Of a stretch of DNA of 64,000 nucleotides, positions 40,512-53,599 are shown piece by piece (within the stretch, counting starts at the first letter, position 1; each line of letters opens with the position of its first letter). Where the stretch lies: contig JAWNZC010000174.1 of assembly GCA_035771165.1 (NCBI GenBank), positions 194,501 through 258,500 on the forward strand, read 5' to 3'. Below the pieces are notes generated by a model. The model did no database searches. It worked only from the letters and a program-made list of their open reading frames with translations, and was not told the DNA's origin. Both the position numbers and the translations under genes were made by a program. The stretch comes from Paragorgia papillata (lineage: Eukaryota > Cnidaria > Anthozoa > Scleralcyonacea > Coralliidae).

Positions 40512-40682
40512 TTTTGAACACTCTAATCGCGCGGCCGGGGCAATTTGGCTCTGGGGACGAGATTGCACCCTAATCCTTTGTCTAATCCTGACTTAAATCT
40601 AATGATCTAAGACATCTAACTACATCCCTTCGGGAGTCCCCAGAGGAGATTGATTAAATTTAGCATTAGTCATGAAATCAAT

Positions 40683-40765
40683 GAAACTTATAATAGCGCT
40701 CCGTCGTGATGACGTCACTTTTTAAGTTTGTCCGCTTTTACTAATTCTTGCAGTCCGAACAATAG
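40683..40765 (-). repeat. Dispersed repeat, inverted copy of 25293-25365
   Basis: CGCTCCGTCGTGATGACGTC, GTTTGTCCGCTTTTAC and TTCTTGCAGTCC all match the other copy in reverse. Confidence 0.6.
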
Positions 40766-41114
40766 ATAACGCTCATATTTGAATGTCAATTTTGGTTTGT
40801 TTGGCGGCGCATTTTGTGCAATTAATAGCAGCTCGACGGTACGTTATTGTATTTATCATTATCATGAATCCTGCCCCCAGTATCATGAATCCTGCCCCCA
40901 GGAAGCACCGGGATTCCCGGAAATACAGAAATATTCAGAAATATCACCATCTGTAAGAGTGCGGTGGCCACAAGGAACGTGGGCTCTGGCCTCTGTGCAC
41001 TTTTGCAAACTGCTGAGATCACTGAGATGTGATGACGCTATCCCAAGTGTCAATGCGCGCTCGCTAGCTGCGCGGTATCGTGGCTGCAGGCGCCTGGGTA
41101 CGAGGCCTGTGCAC

Positions 41115-41952
41115 TGGTGATGGTGCCATCTCGAGCCCATAGTCACCCCCTTTTTGGTCAGCGGGAGAGCGCGGGGGAGACTCTGGGGAAATTGGATTTA
41201 ATTACCCCCAATCTCGAGCCTTGAATTACCCCTGAAATGAGGGGTTCCGGTTGTTAAGCGCATGATCGTAGCCTCATCTGCTGTGCAGGATGTGCGTTGT
41301 GTTCATTATATTTGTTTGAAATCGCAAATACTATATTTGTGAGAACCCTGCATAAAATGCAAATGAAATGCACGTTAAAATGGTCGGGGAGAGACTGATA
41401 CTGCTGGTGCTGGCACTTGACATAAACGTTCTTGAAATCCAAGGTAAACTTACTAAACTATCAATTCACGACGCCAATATCGTACTCGATCAGACGATCA
41501 CAAGCCTTTTAATACGAGTGCGAAGGCTGATTCCTTCTTTAATTGTCTTAAATATGCTTTTTCGTTGTTTAAATTGTTTTACATTTATATATCAAATATA
41601 ACGACAAATCCCACCAGGGTTTGTTTTGTTAATTGCGACATTAATTTGTTCGAAATTCGTCTTAAGTCTTTTAAACTTTGCTATGAAGTTTGTTTGTGTG
41701 ACTGAGACCCAGATATATTAAACAAAGAGAGGAGATGTAAATGAGGCGTCTAAATTTGAAGATATATATGTTTATTGAATTAAGCAATATATATGACTTT
41801 CATTATTTTACAATCTGTATGTTTTGAATCGATGAATTCAATAAATTTAAATGAGCCAATCGAAACAGAGAATCAATCCAGTTTCCCCAGAGTCTCCCCC
41901 GCGCTCTCCCGCTGACCAAAAAGGGGGTGACTATGGGCTCGAGATTGGTGAC
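41115..41952. mobile_element. 0.84-kb element with ~75-bp near-identical inverted ends
   Basis: TCTCGAGCCCATAGTCACCC, CCTTTTTGGTCAGCGGGAGA and GCGCGGGGGAGACTCTGGGG at 41129-41193 recur inverted at about 41885-41945. No transposase or target duplication was recognised. Confidence 0.78.
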
Positions 41953-42411
41953 GGCGCTGTTTACTGTTTAGCCAGGATTTTTGTGACTACCGCTGACCTG
42001 TCAGCGAAATCTTGCTTGCTTGAGTGTCTTGGACCCACTGACCTATATATATAACTGGACTGCGGGTGCTGGCCAAAAATGTGTCCCCATTTCACTTTCA
42101 AAATGGTGGCATTTATGGGTCCTTCTGCTAATGGTAGCGACCACTGACATGTACTTATCGTAGGAAAATAGAATATTTATGTAAATACAAAGCGATTTTC
42201 TTACTTTATTAATAAATCGTTCCTATGCGAGGGCTTCCCCAGTGGTGAATAAAATCGTCTGGCGTTACTGCGTTAGCCAGAACAAAATACTAAAGAGTAA
42301 AGACCAATAAATTTGGACAGGAAAGAGTTAATATGCATGCAGGTTGGTCATTGTTAATTTCTTGTGGAACGACTCAAGAGGCCTGCTGGATTATTTGTCT
42401 GACCAAATAGG

Positions 42412-43200
42412 AATATCGCCTCCCATGTAAACAGCCCCTAAGAAGAACTCGGTACGCCTCGCTTCTTTACGATTTTCTCGTGATCTTCAGCGGTTCTTTA
42501 TAGGGCTGGCGACTTCACAAAACGAATCGAAATGTTTGTAGATTTCCATGACCATGTGTATTGACAGTCTTGTTTATTTTATTGCCAAGTGTTCGTGCGG
42601 TACCGCCGGCCGGCACGTCTTTAATTCAGACTGCTAGAAAGCTACAACAGTAATTGTCTAGGATTATTATTATTGTAGTTCAGAACTACAATAAGACTCT
42701 TATCATGAAAACATCCCGGGCCGCTCAACAAATATTTTGTTTACACAAACTCGAGACCAGGTTCACCAGGACGATATTATGCTGACTTGGGAAAAATTCT
42801 GACAGAAAATTCGACAAAGTTTGCCTAGTCCGTCTACTCCGAACGTTTTCTCAAGAAATAATCCACTGTAGAAGTTATAAAATATATTGGCAGAAAGATA
42901 ATTCACCTTGCTACAACATACTCTCAGTTTATCCGACCAAATAGCTTAGTTTCCTTAAAAAAAGCGAAATACCAAACATGTCCAAATCATAATAGCGGCC
43001 GCTATTTTGAATTTTTGCCCGTATGTATTATAATGTCTTCTCCGAATGTTTTCTCGAGAAATAAACCACTGTAGAAGCTATCAAATATACTGGAAGAAAG
43101 ATAATTCATCTGGCTACAACATACGTACAGTTTATCCGACTAAATAGCTTAGTTTTCTTAAAAAAAGCGAAATACCGAACATGTCCAACACGAACTAGAG
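42412..43200 (-). repeat. Harbinger-like end plus interior fragments
   Basis: CGCCTCCCATGTAAACAGCCCC at about 42417-42438 is a right terminal repeat of the 24234/48612 family. At 42770-43195 the interior (AGAAAGATAATTCACCTTGC, AGTTTATCCGACCAAATAGC) matches the inverse of 48725-49075, in two partial tandem copies. Confidence 0.65.
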
Positions 43201-43757
43201 ATTTTAAGGTATCGGTCAGCGACCTTCACCATTAGCAAAAGGACCCATAAATGCCGCCATTTTGAAAACGATTTTGGGGACTCTTTTCCTAACTCAAAGG
43301 TAATAGGAGCACGCAGTCCAGTGGTTATATATATAGGTCAGTGCTTGGACCGCACTTACGTCATACTCGACAGCCATCGCCAGATATTCGACACGATCGT
43401 TCACGATCGCCATATGGTCGAGAAGATCGCCATTGATTGCCAGATATTCGAGAAGTACTCGAGTTGTTTTCGTGGACATCTCGATGGCTGTTTTGATTTT
43501 TGAAAAGTATCAATTATTACTTTGCAAATCTTTTCTTCTTGGAACAGTTTTTGTCATTGATCAGTTTATACAAGGTAAGAAGTAGTTTCAAAACTGTGAC
43601 GTTGTTTATCTTAGTATATATACATAAATCTTTAAATATACTTGATCGGAAACAAATTGTCTCAAAGCCAAACCTCGTACTTTTAATAGCAGTACTATTA
43701 TTCAGCTTATAAAGTTCGCTTATAAAGTTGGGCCTTCAACTGTGTCCTGTTTCAAAT

Positions 43758-45015
43758 GGACCACTCAATTATGATAAAAAAGCTAGAACTTTATGGAGTA
43801 AGGTTTGAATCTCTTGATTGGTTTAAATCTTACCTAACTGAAAGAAGACAGCAAACCTTGGTTAATGGAGTGCTGTCTGATGTTTGTTCATTAAATTGTG
43901 GAATACCACAAGGGTCCATTCTAGGACCACTACTATTTATTCTATATATAAATGATCTCCCTTCATGTAAATTGTTTTCAAAACCTAGAATGTATGCAGA
44001 TGATACCACCATGACTTCAGCAAATGCGGATGCAAATATCCTTAATGCTCAAATGACTCATGATATCAATGTGATTCAAGAATGGTTAAAAGCAAACAAA
44101 TTAACCTTAAATGTTGGGAAAACAAAGTACATGATAATAGGGAGTCAGTTTATGCTATCTCAAATACCAAAAGATTTTAAGATACAGATTAACAATGTAT
44201 CCCTTATAAGAGAAACAAAGTATAAATCTCTTGGGATCCATATAGATGAAAGTCTAACTTGGAAAACACATATGACATAGTTTCCAAGAAAATTTCTGCA
44301 GGTCTTGCAGTTTTGAAACGTGTAAGCCCAACGATACCATTTGAGACAAGATTAAATATGTACAAGGCACTGATCTTGCCATATTTTGATTATTGCAGCC
44401 CTGTATGGGGCAACATCGGGAAAGGTCTATCTGAAAGACTCCAAAAATTGCAAAATAGGGCTGCAAGGATAGTGGCACTCTCAAGTTATGAGATAAATAG
44501 TCACTCTAATGAAATACTGGATGATCTGGGTTGGGAAAAACTAGAACACAGAAGAAGTATGCAACTTGCTGTGCTAATGTACAAAATCTACAACAACCTT
44601 TCTCCATTGTACTTGAGGAAGATTTTTGCAAAAATGTCAAATGTACATTCTTACAATGTGAGAAATTCTGAAAAAAATCTACACATTCCTAGATATAAAT
44701 CCGAAAAAGGAAAATGTAGCCTTCAATATAGGGGCTCTGTCCTTTGGAATAAAATCCCTGTTGAGGTTAGAGATCAAACTAACCTACGCTCATTTAAACT
44801 GGGTTTGACAAAAATTGAAAATAATCTGTAAAATATTCTTCACTTTAAATTTATTGTTAGTTAATAATAGTTTAGTTAAGTTTTTATATACTTTATATAT
44901 ATATTTATATATATATTTTTTATTTTAATTTTGTAACACGGCTCTCTGGAAGACCATTTATGTAAAATGAAGCAATACCGTATTTATTAAATAAAGATTA
45001 TGATGATGATGATGA
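43758..45015 (+). pseudogene. 5'-truncated LINE (CR1/jockey-like), reverse transcriptase C-terminal half
   Basis: A first frame (43759-44277) has CGIPQGSILGPLLFILYIND and the catalytic YADD (MYADDTTM), then TLNVGKTKYMI and LGIHIDESLTWKTH. A one-base frameshift near 44270 moves the rest into a second frame (to 44831) with LILPYFDYCSPVWG, LQNRAARIV and SLQYRGSVLWNKIP. Both are standard LINE ORF2 parts. The endonuclease and fingers are missing, as expected from 5' truncation. The 3' end is AATAAAGATTA followed by (TGA)n, a microsatellite tail typical of CR1/L2-like LINEs. The homologous position in the second duplicate (about 51712) has no LINE. Confidence 0.9.
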
Positions 45016-45549
45016 CTGTCAGTATACACCATTGTCTTGGATAGGAGTGTTTTATAATGATAAAATCGCTTTTTGAGTTTAAGTTTAATTTTAGTTGAAT
45101 TGTGTGTTGTGCTCACTGGTCAGTGACTCATGTCTCATGTTTAGTAGAATACACCGTATTCATAATTTCTGCAATTTATATTCTTTTATGTGTATTTAAA
45201 TTAGCCTATCAAACCTTGTTCTTGTGTTTTTTATTGAAAAGAAGTTTTATGAATACGGTGTGTAATATATCATACACTAGGAATGAGAAGTGTGTTTTAA
45301 CCAACTTTGAGCTAGGTGTTTTGATATTAGATCATGAAACACAACTTTCGAGTGTTTCAAGATCAAACAAATTAGGAAATGAATCAGTTCTCAAATGAAT
45401 CAGTATTTTAAGATAAGTTTGAGGTAAAAGTAAAAGTTGGCTTAATTTTATATCCAAGTGTTTGATCACATATCAAACCTTTGTCTGGCTTATGATTTTA
45501 TTATGTGTTTGGTTTATGAATTATTAATGAGGTTGAGAAGTACAGTATA

Positions 45550-45733
45550 TAGACCTCTTTAATAATGACGACCAATTTAAATATCCTTTTGTGTGCATCT
45601 CAATAAGCCTTTCTGGCCTCATTTGCGTGTCTGCAATTCAAAAGAATCTTTGCTCAACAAACGAGGCTAGAAAGGCTAATTTAGATGCACATAAAAGAAT
45701 ATTTAAAGCGGTGGCCATTATGAAAGTGGTCTA
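45550..45733. mobile_element. Fold-back MITE, TA duplication, absent from duplicate copy 2
   Basis: TAGACCTCTTTAATAATGACG mirrors CATTATGAAAGTGGTCTA. The arms run about 75 bp, with compensating differences. Copy 2 reads AGTATATATCACAG uninterrupted at about 52251-52265. Confidence 0.8.
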
Positions 45734-48336
45734 TATCACAGTGTTCTGTATTTACACTATATCTCCTACTCGTCCGGCCCGATAGTCATCCGCTACCAGT
45801 GACGGATCGGGGACGGATCACTTTGATTTGTTGTGAACCTGCGAGGTTTTGACCAAAATTACCCCCCTAGGGCTTAAAATGATCCTGAATGATCCCTTTT
45901 TAAAATGAAACCTTTATAACGATATGCCATGAAGTATTACCCGAGCTCTGACCTGAATTGCGGGCTCTGAATATCCCGTGAGGAAAAATCGAGCATGGTC
46001 GATATCGACAAGAAGAAAGTGGCTTTTATTTGTCAATATATAAGCGAAAACAACGAAAATTTAGGCTCTAACAACTCCGAAAGTAAGTATAAGCATTTGT
46101 TTGTTGTAATTATTTCGTAGATTAGCAATAATTTGGTAAAATTTGACGAAAACCATCTCGGCCGAGCAGGCATTTATCGAACAAAATTTGCCGAGAGTTG
46201 TCGGCGTTGTAATGGCAAACAGGAGTAAATATCACTCAAAATAACTTAAAATCTGAATAGCTGACTTAAAAACGATCTTACTGATGTATTATGGTCGTAT
46301 GTTCTTGTATAATTCTGTTTTAATTTGTAAATTTCAAATAAGTTATATGATCGCGCGCGGGCGCACCATGGGGGGTCACAATGGGGGGTCTCAATGGAAA
46401 ATCATAAAAAATCAATATAATATTTGCTTTTTATTGTATTGCTTTAATTTTTTCAATTTGAATTTGTGAAATGGTGCTTTTCATTTTACGTGATCCAAAG
46501 TTTGGTGTAAAGTCATTTCTCGTTAAATATTTAACATTTTGTTGGATTATAATAATATTTTTAATAATAGTAATTAGCATAAATTAGCATAATTTGCAAA
46601 ATGGGTGTCTGACAAGACCCGAAAACCCAAAATTTGAATAGTAGAGGTAAAAATGATTCAAATGATATATTGTGGTATTATTTTTGTGTTATTATGCCAT
46701 GTTAATTCACAAATTGCCAAGACCACCTGCTATGTATTTAAGAAATTTATGTGGACAAAATATGTTGGCTGTTACATAGACATTACCAAACTTTGACTTG
46801 CTGCTTTGTTTACTTGTTTTAGGTGTTGTTCAATATCTTGTATAATGAAATCAAGAAACCAAAGTTTGTGCACACCATGCACACCAGAGCTGTTCCAGTG
46901 GTCTGACCACAGAATAGTAGATACACCAGAAGTCTGACTCTTGTGAAAATGTGCCCTTTTTTTTCCAATAAGAATTATGCCATCCTACCCCACCTTGGTA
47001 AGTTCCACTGACACTTGTGAGTTTTGACAGTTAAAGCTGCTGCTGGAACTTACCAGGATGATGAGTGATGTTGATGCGATAATGCCGAATGAGATGCCAG
47101 AAAAGTGAAAAATACCAGTGGAGTTTACCAGTAGGATAGTGTAAAAATAGAAATGGTGATGTATAACAATGTCTGAGATGTGCAAGGCAACATGTGTGTG
47201 GACATAAAGTTCAAAGATGTGGATGGAAATCGCATTTCTGGTGAAGTACTAAAATATTCTATGATCTGGTGTCTAAGTGTCACTCAATTGTACACTTTGA
47301 TAAATTGTTGAGAAGCTATTGTGAACTGTTGGGAAACTTAAACCCTTGAATATGTTGAAAACATTGAAATGAAGAAATATATCTGTTGAAACTACAATAC
47401 TGAGTATTGTTGTACTGTCTTATTTAAATACTAGCAGAATCACAAAAATATTAGTGATGTGCATTACACTTGAATGCCACAGCATATTCATGAAAGGTAA
47501 AATGTTGTTTTGGAACACAATATTGTTGATGTTCTGGGGCCAGTTGTATGAAGCCCGGATAGCTTATCTAGTTGATAAGTCATAGCTAAAGAACAGCACT
47601 AATCATGCTTTGAACAACCTAATTTAAATTTTATCCACTGAATAAAAAAAAGTGGCTATGCAGGCGTCTTACAACCAGCCCAGATGTTTTATTAACATTT
47701 GCAAAATTCGGGCACTTTATGCTGGGAATTTCGGGCAATTTTGATGTTTGTTGCTGTGAAATGTTCAAGAAAAATGGATACGTTAAACTAAGAGTGAAAA
47801 AATACGACTTATAAATCAATATTTAACCCTAAATTTTTCGGGCAAAACTTTTTGCCCCCCCCCCCCCCCGGGCCCTGCCAAACAGAATTGGGCTGCTACG
47901 CCTATGTATGTTCTGGAAGCAGCCAGTCAAATGTTTGTATATTCTGTGCCATGTTCAAATTAGCAATACATGTATAAAATGATTTAAAATAACTATCAAT
48001 TTCTTTGTGTGCTTGTGTGCTTTTCGCGCATTTTCATGCATTTTCATGCATTGCTTCTTAAGTCTATATCTCTTTCTGTGCTTAACAGTGGACCAGTGGT
48101 AGTCACATGTACGCATTGCGTACCTATTTTTCTATAAGTAAGCACACTGCAGGGTATTGTAATTCTTTTTTGCAGTCATAGAAATATTTTCGTGACTTAA
48201 AATCAGCCCGGTAAACCAAAAAAAAACAAAAAAACTTTAAAACGGGGTCCTGAAGAGCTAATTGCTGCCGACCGAAGGGAGGCAGCTCACTATTCTTGAC
48301 GTTGCCTCGTGCCCAGTCCTTTTTCCGAGCTATGTA

Positions 48337-49890
48337 TATCTGCCTCCTCCACAGGCCCTATTGCATCATGGACAGGACACACACGCCGAATTTAGGGCCT
48401 GCAAGATCCTGTAAAAAATTTGGCAAAACTTGGCACGGAATAAATTTGCATAATTAACTACATTATTAATAGCCATGGCTATATCCGAAGATTTTGAAGG
48501 CCATTGAAGACTTATTACATACGAATCCTAGCTTTAAAATGCAGGAATTGTTGAAGAAAGCAATTACGGTTGAACTTTGTCAACTTTCGGCCGGAATAAT
48601 CAACGAAAATAGGGGCTGTTTATATGGGAGGCGGGACGGGACGTTTGCCGGGACGGGACGTTTTTCATCCCGGGTTTACATGAGTTCTACCACCCGGGAC
48701 GTTCAACAAGCATCTCTAGTTCGTGTTGGACATGCTCGGTATTTCGCTTTTTTTAGGGAAACTAAGCTATTTGGTCGGATAAACTGTACGTATCTTGTAG
48801 CCAGATGAATTATCTTTCTTCCAGTATATTTGATAGCTTCTACAGTGGTTTATTTCTCAAGAAAACATTCGAAGAAGACAGATTATAATACATACGAAAA
48901 AGAATTTCAAAATAGCGGCCGCTATTATTTGGACATGTTCGGTATTTCGCTCTTTTAAGAAAACTAAGCTATTTGGTCGGATAAACTGTACGTATTTTGT
49001 AGCCAGATGAATTATCTTTCTTCCAGTATATTTCATAGCTTCCACAGTGGACTATTTCTTGAGAAAACGTTCGGAGTGGCAAACGACTAGGCATTTTTGT
49101 TTTTGCATCACATGACAAATGTTGCAAAGTCAGCATAATATCGTCCCGGCAAAGCGGGACGGAGTGTTTACATGAGAAAAATTGTCTTGGATTTGCCAGG
49201 ATCCCGGCTGAGCGAACCGGGATGAAAAACGTCCCGGCAAACATCTTTCCATATAAACGGAACGGGATAAATAAGAGAGATATACATGCATGGTGAGATC
49301 CCGGCAAACGTCCCGTCCCGCCTCCCATGTCTACCCAGAGACTCTTTGGTTTATACTTTTTCGGTTTCCACAATTCCACAACAACTGAAACTTGAATTAC
49401 GCTACACTATAGCCTACAATTTAACAAAATTAAATCTCATTAACTCTTGGTCAGTTGACACTGTCTTCGATAGCTAAATAAACCAAAAAACAATACGAAA
49501 AACCTGTTACTCAGTTCCTGACCGTCGAATTTGCTTTTGTTCGGCAGATATTTCCCCCCCTTCAATTCCTTTTTGTCACTAAAAATATTATTGGCAGCTA
49601 GAAGGTCGGTAATTCTAAAACATATTGGTTTCTTCATTGTCATGATCTGTAAGAAAGTTTAGACCGAATTTCCTGGTGGGTCACAGTGTTTAAAGAACTT
49701 GGACGTACGTTTGTTGAACAGCGGCCGGAAAAAATTTGCAGGCCCTCTCAAAACTATCGCCTCTATATAGGGCCTAGTCTCGCTGTGCATAATGGGATCG
49801 GTCACCATTTTGTTTACAGGATCTGGCAGGCCCTCTAAACAGTGTGTCCTGTCCATGATGCAATAGGGCCTGTGGAGGAGGCAGGCTATG
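48337..49890. mobile_element. 1.55-kb element with ~90-bp inverted ends
   Basis: CTGCCTCCTCCACAGGCCCT, ATTGCATCATGGACAGGACA and GGGCCTGC.AGATCCTGTAAA at 48350-48417 recur inverted at about 49815-49885. The 48612-49331 element is nested inside. Confidence 0.75.
48612..49331. mobile_element. Harbinger-like element, right tip missing
   Basis: GGGGCTGTTTATATGGGAGG at the left pairs with CGTCCCGTCCCGCCTCCCATGT at the right. The final AAACAGCCCC is replaced by CTACCCAGAG. Interior GGTCGGATAAACTGTACGTA blocks are repeated in tandem and are shared with 42770-43195. Confidence 0.78.
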
Positions 49891-49921
49891 TATAGCCGAC
49901 CAGATCTCGATTTGTTAAATT

Positions 49922-50353
49922 TTGCGTTTGTTTGTTTATAAAATATTATTTGTCTGTCGGCATACGTCATCCATATATGAGCTGATGGGACTCAGTGCGC
50001 ATGTTCCGCTACCACGTCGCATTCGATATTCAGAGCTTCTCGAAGTTCTTCCTCGACAGAAAATTCACGGTAAGAACAAATACATCATGTCTTTACTTTC
50101 TCGTGGAAGTATTCATCAAGGCCATGAAGGTTTCAGTGGCCAGTCTCGAGGAAAGCAGTGCTCTTTCATGAGTTTATCAGCGCTATTAACAGCACAAACT
50201 ATTCCAGTTATCGAGTGGAACTCGACAACCATCGACAATGTCTTTGTACAAGGAGACAACATGTACTTGAATGCTTTTAACAATGATCTCATTCCTCGTG
50301 AGGGATTTCTGTCGCTGAACAACTTACCAACTGTTGTTCCTACCAAAATCTGA
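49922..50353 (+). pseudogene. Peptidase-like repeat-associated frame, partial
   Basis: An uninterrupted frame includes SLLSRGSIHQGHEGFSGQSR, GKQCSFMSLSALLTAQTIPV, EWNSTTIDNVFVQGDNMYLN and FLSLNNLPTVV. The spacing SxHQGxxxF...G.QC...SL..L...W....ID.....GD..Y resembles a family of transposon-associated cysteine-peptidase-like proteins in invertebrates, from memory and without a firm family name. The Cys in GKQC would be the nucleophile if that holds. It ends in TGA with no catalytic His domain visible downstream, so it is a fragment or one exon. Confidence 0.4.
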
Positions 50354-51299
50354 CTTGGATTTGAGGAAATAATCTACAGTGGTTTCTACAATGGATTCGT
50401 GCACAAAGCTGTATGTGGATACACTGTATATGTAATGAACTGTACATGGCACTGTCTTCAAGAAATTATTTACCTCAGCTTTGTGAAAATTCAGTGGACA
50501 ATGGCATTGTTTATTTTGTGAAAATTCAGTGGACAATGGAAATTATTTGTGTGCCATGGATAACCATATTTGGTATGCAGAGTAAATACAATATTACAAG
50601 TTCTTTGGGAAAATAAAATACAGTGGTTGCAGTTGTGTATTCCCAAACGACAATTACAGTATATGTGGAGTTGTGGACATGTGCAATGACTTAATATACA
50701 TCACAAAGATCTCCTTGAAAGTATTATATTTTCAACAAGTTAGAAAGTTAGACAATATAAACAATGGAGCAACAAATACTGTAAACACCTGTTACATACC
50801 ATTTCTGGTATTTATTTAGTTGGTGCCTATTTGTTTGGTGCTTGCTTTGCCATAACATATCAGACACTCCGGATTCCACTGACAGCTTTGTCACAGTAAG
50901 AAGCATGATTTATAGTGACAGTGATTTATCATAAATTTGTTTACCAAACATCAACACATAGTCATATTGTTTGTAGTATACTGTGTATGCAGTCAAAAGC
51001 CTTGCCAATTATATTCAGATACATTAAGTGATAGTTATTTGTAATTTAAGTCTGCTGTATTTAAATATAATTAAAAGAATTGAAAAAATGTGTAGTCTGT
51101 TACAATTTATATAATCAATCCCAGGGTTCATTTTTGAAATATTATAAAAAATTAGGCTTCCCATGGCTTTTGAGGCAGCACTTCCCTTGCGATAGTAACT
51201 TCTAGTTTATATGCACTTAAAATAATTTTAATTTACCGGCCATTTTTGGGGAGCCACAATGTCGGCGTGATCTTGCTTGATTGAGTGGGTGAGTGAGTG
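50354..51299. other. Intergenic DNA with a 38-bp tandem pair
   Basis: GTGAAAATTCAGTGGACAATGG occurs twice (about 50484 and 50518). Otherwise nothing is recognised. Confidence 0.4.
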
Positions 51300-52004
51300 C
51301 TTGGCTTGGAACCTCATTTACGTCATACTCGCGCAGTCATCGCCAGATATTCGACACGATCGGTATATAGTCGAGAAGATCGCCAATGATCGCCAGGTAT
51401 TCGGGAAGTACTCGAGTTGTTTTCGTGGCCTCGTGGGGAATAAACTAAAGTGAATCACAGTTTGATTTTTGGAAAGTGTTAATTATATTACTTTGCAAAT
51501 CTTTTCTTCTTGGAGCGGTTTCTGTCATTGATCAGTTTATACAAGGTAAGAAATAGTTTCAAAACTGTAACGTTGTTTATCTTATATACTATATACAAAA
51601 TCTATAAATACTTGATCGGATCTCAAAGCCAGAAAATCAGAAATATCTCGAGAAATATTCAGCTTATAAAGTTCGCTAGAAGTTGGGCCTTCAACTGTGT
51701 CCTGTTTTAAAGCTCTTCTTTTATCGAAGAAATTGTCAGTATTAATGATAAAATCGCTTTATGAATTGAAGTTTAATTTTGGTTGAATTGTGTGTTGTGC
51801 TCACTGGTCAGTGACTCATCATCACTCACATACACTATTAAGAGTGGGAAATGTGTTTTAACTTACTTTGAGCTAGGTGTTTTGATATTAGATCAAACAC
51901 AACTTTTGAGTGTTTCAAGATCAAACAAATCAGGAAATGAATCAGTTGTCAAATGAATTAGTATTTTAAGATAAGTTTGAGGTCAAAGTTGCCTTAATCT
52001 ATCC

Positions 52005-52154
52005 GTAGTTAATAGAAAATATACATGGTTTGGAAGCTCAACAAAAGTCATTGTTTTTTGTTTTTGTTCAGGTTTGGAAATGAATCGTAACTTGATTGTT
52101 AACCGCTTTGAAGTTTGCCAGGTTTCCAAACCATGTATATTTTAATTAACTATG
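52005..52154. mobile_element. 150-bp hAT-type MITE, 8-bp duplication, only in copy 2
   Basis: AAAATATACATGGTTTGGAA and TTCCAAACCATGTATATTTT are inverted repeats near the tips. The duplication ATCTATCC lies at 51997-52004 and 52155-52162. Copy 1 has an unoccupied TTTTATATCCAAGTG at this site (about 45448). Confidence 0.85.
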
Positions 52155-52949
52155 ATCTATCCAAGTGTTTGATCACATATCAAACCTTTGTCTCGCTAAT
52201 GATTTCCCTATGTGTTTGGTTTATGAATTGTTAATGAGTTTGAGAAGTATATATCACAGTGCCCTGTATTTACACTATATACATGTATATAAGAAATTTA
52301 TGTGGACAAAATATATTGGCTGTTTTACAAAACCTTGACTTGGTGCTTTGTTTACTTGTTTTAGGTGTTGTTCAATATCTTGTATAATGAAATTTAGAAA
52401 CCAAAGTTTGTGCACACCAGAGCTGCAACGGTGGTCTGACCACAGAATAGTAGATACACCAGAAGTCTGACTCTTGTAAAAGTACTAAAATATTCTATAA
52501 TCTGGTGTCTAAGTGCCACCAATTGTATATTTTGATAAATTGTTGAAAAGCTATTGTGAAGTGTTGGGAAACTTAAAGCCTTGAATATGTTGAAAGCCTC
52601 GAAATGAAGAAATATATCTGTTGGAACTACATTACTGAGTATTGTCGTACTGTCTTATTTAAAATACTAGCAGAATCACAAAATGTTTGTGATGTGCATT
52701 ACACTTGAATGCCACTGACAGCATATTTATGGCAGGTAAAATGTTGTTTTGGAACATAATGTTGATATTTATCTGGGGTGATTAATTCTTTGAAAGTTTT
52801 CATGGTGATAATGTAATATTGATTATTTTTGTGGAAACACCATGAAGAATATTTATTTGGTAAGCTTTCGGCCTGAGTCAACAGGCTGAAATGCTATAAA
52901 AACTGTATGTTACATGGTGTTTCCACAAAAATAATCTACATGTATATGA

Positions 52950-53192
52950 TCTGGGGTGAGTTGTACAAAGATGAGATAGCTTATCTAGTTGATAAGTTCT
53001 AGCTAAACAACAGCACTAATCATGCTTTGAACAATCTAATATAAAATTTTATCCACTGAATAGTTATGTACCTGATAGTGTTGTTCAGTGGATAAAAGTT
53101 AAATTGGGTTGTTCAAAGCACCACTAGAGTGGTTCTCTAGCTAGGATTTATCCACCAGATAAGCTATCCAGGCTTCATACAAAAATCTGAAT
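52950..53192. mobile_element. Fold-back MITE predating the duplication
   Basis: TTGTACAAAGATGAGATAGC and GCTATCCAGGCTTCATACAA are the ends. GATAGCTTATC...GATAAGCTATC and TTTATCCACTGAA...TTCAGTGGATAAAA pair inside. The left half is also in copy 1 (47540-47645), where the right half has been replaced. Confidence 0.7.
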
Positions 53193-53599
53193 TTTACAAG
53201 TTCACTTCATGTAAAACTTGGGGGCATGTTTATGATGCGAATATATGCTGTTTTGGAAACAGCCAGTAAAGATGTATGTATAGTATGTGCCATGTTCAAA
53301 TTAGCAATACATGTATAAAATGATTTAAAATACTGAACTATGATTTTTTTTGTGTGTGTCTGTGTGCTTTTCACACATTTTCATGCATTGCTTCTTAAGT
53401 CTATATCTCTTTCTGTGCTTAACAACGGTAGTCACATGTACGCATTGCGTACCTATTTTTATTGCTTGTAGCCTTTCTTTCTGAATTCTGATATGCTATT
53501 CTGTTTCGAAATTACACACATTGATTCGGAATTACTTCATGCACATTTAGGTATAGATATAAAGTTTTAGACGTAGGGATATTTAAGCTAAACAAATGT

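Larger units (their letters stand above)
43350..48132 (+). repeat. Segmental duplication, copy 1
   Basis: The backbone is collinear with 51300-53460. Shared blocks include TCGCCAGATATTCGACACGATCG, GGGCCTTCAACTGTGTCCTG, AGTTTAATTTTAGTTGAATT, TTTACTTGTTTTAGGTGTTG, and GCTTCTTAAGTCTATATCTC through GCATTGCGTACCTATTTTT. Copy 1 is longer because it carries a LINE (43758-45015), a fold-back MITE (45550-45733) and about 970 bp near 45766-46735. No gene is recognised in the backbone. Confidence 0.88.
51300..53460 (+). repeat. Segmental duplication, copy 2
   Basis: The direct counterpart of 43350-48132, lacking the LINE and the TA MITE but with its own hAT-type MITE at 52005-52154. It also holds a more complete fold-back at 52950-53190. 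Confidence 0.88.

Noticed and set aside
40779..41120. 113-codon frame as a host exon
   Set aside because: It runs into the terminal repeat of the element at 41115 and contains a duplicated 20-bp word. The opposite-strand frames are equally long, and there is no domain.
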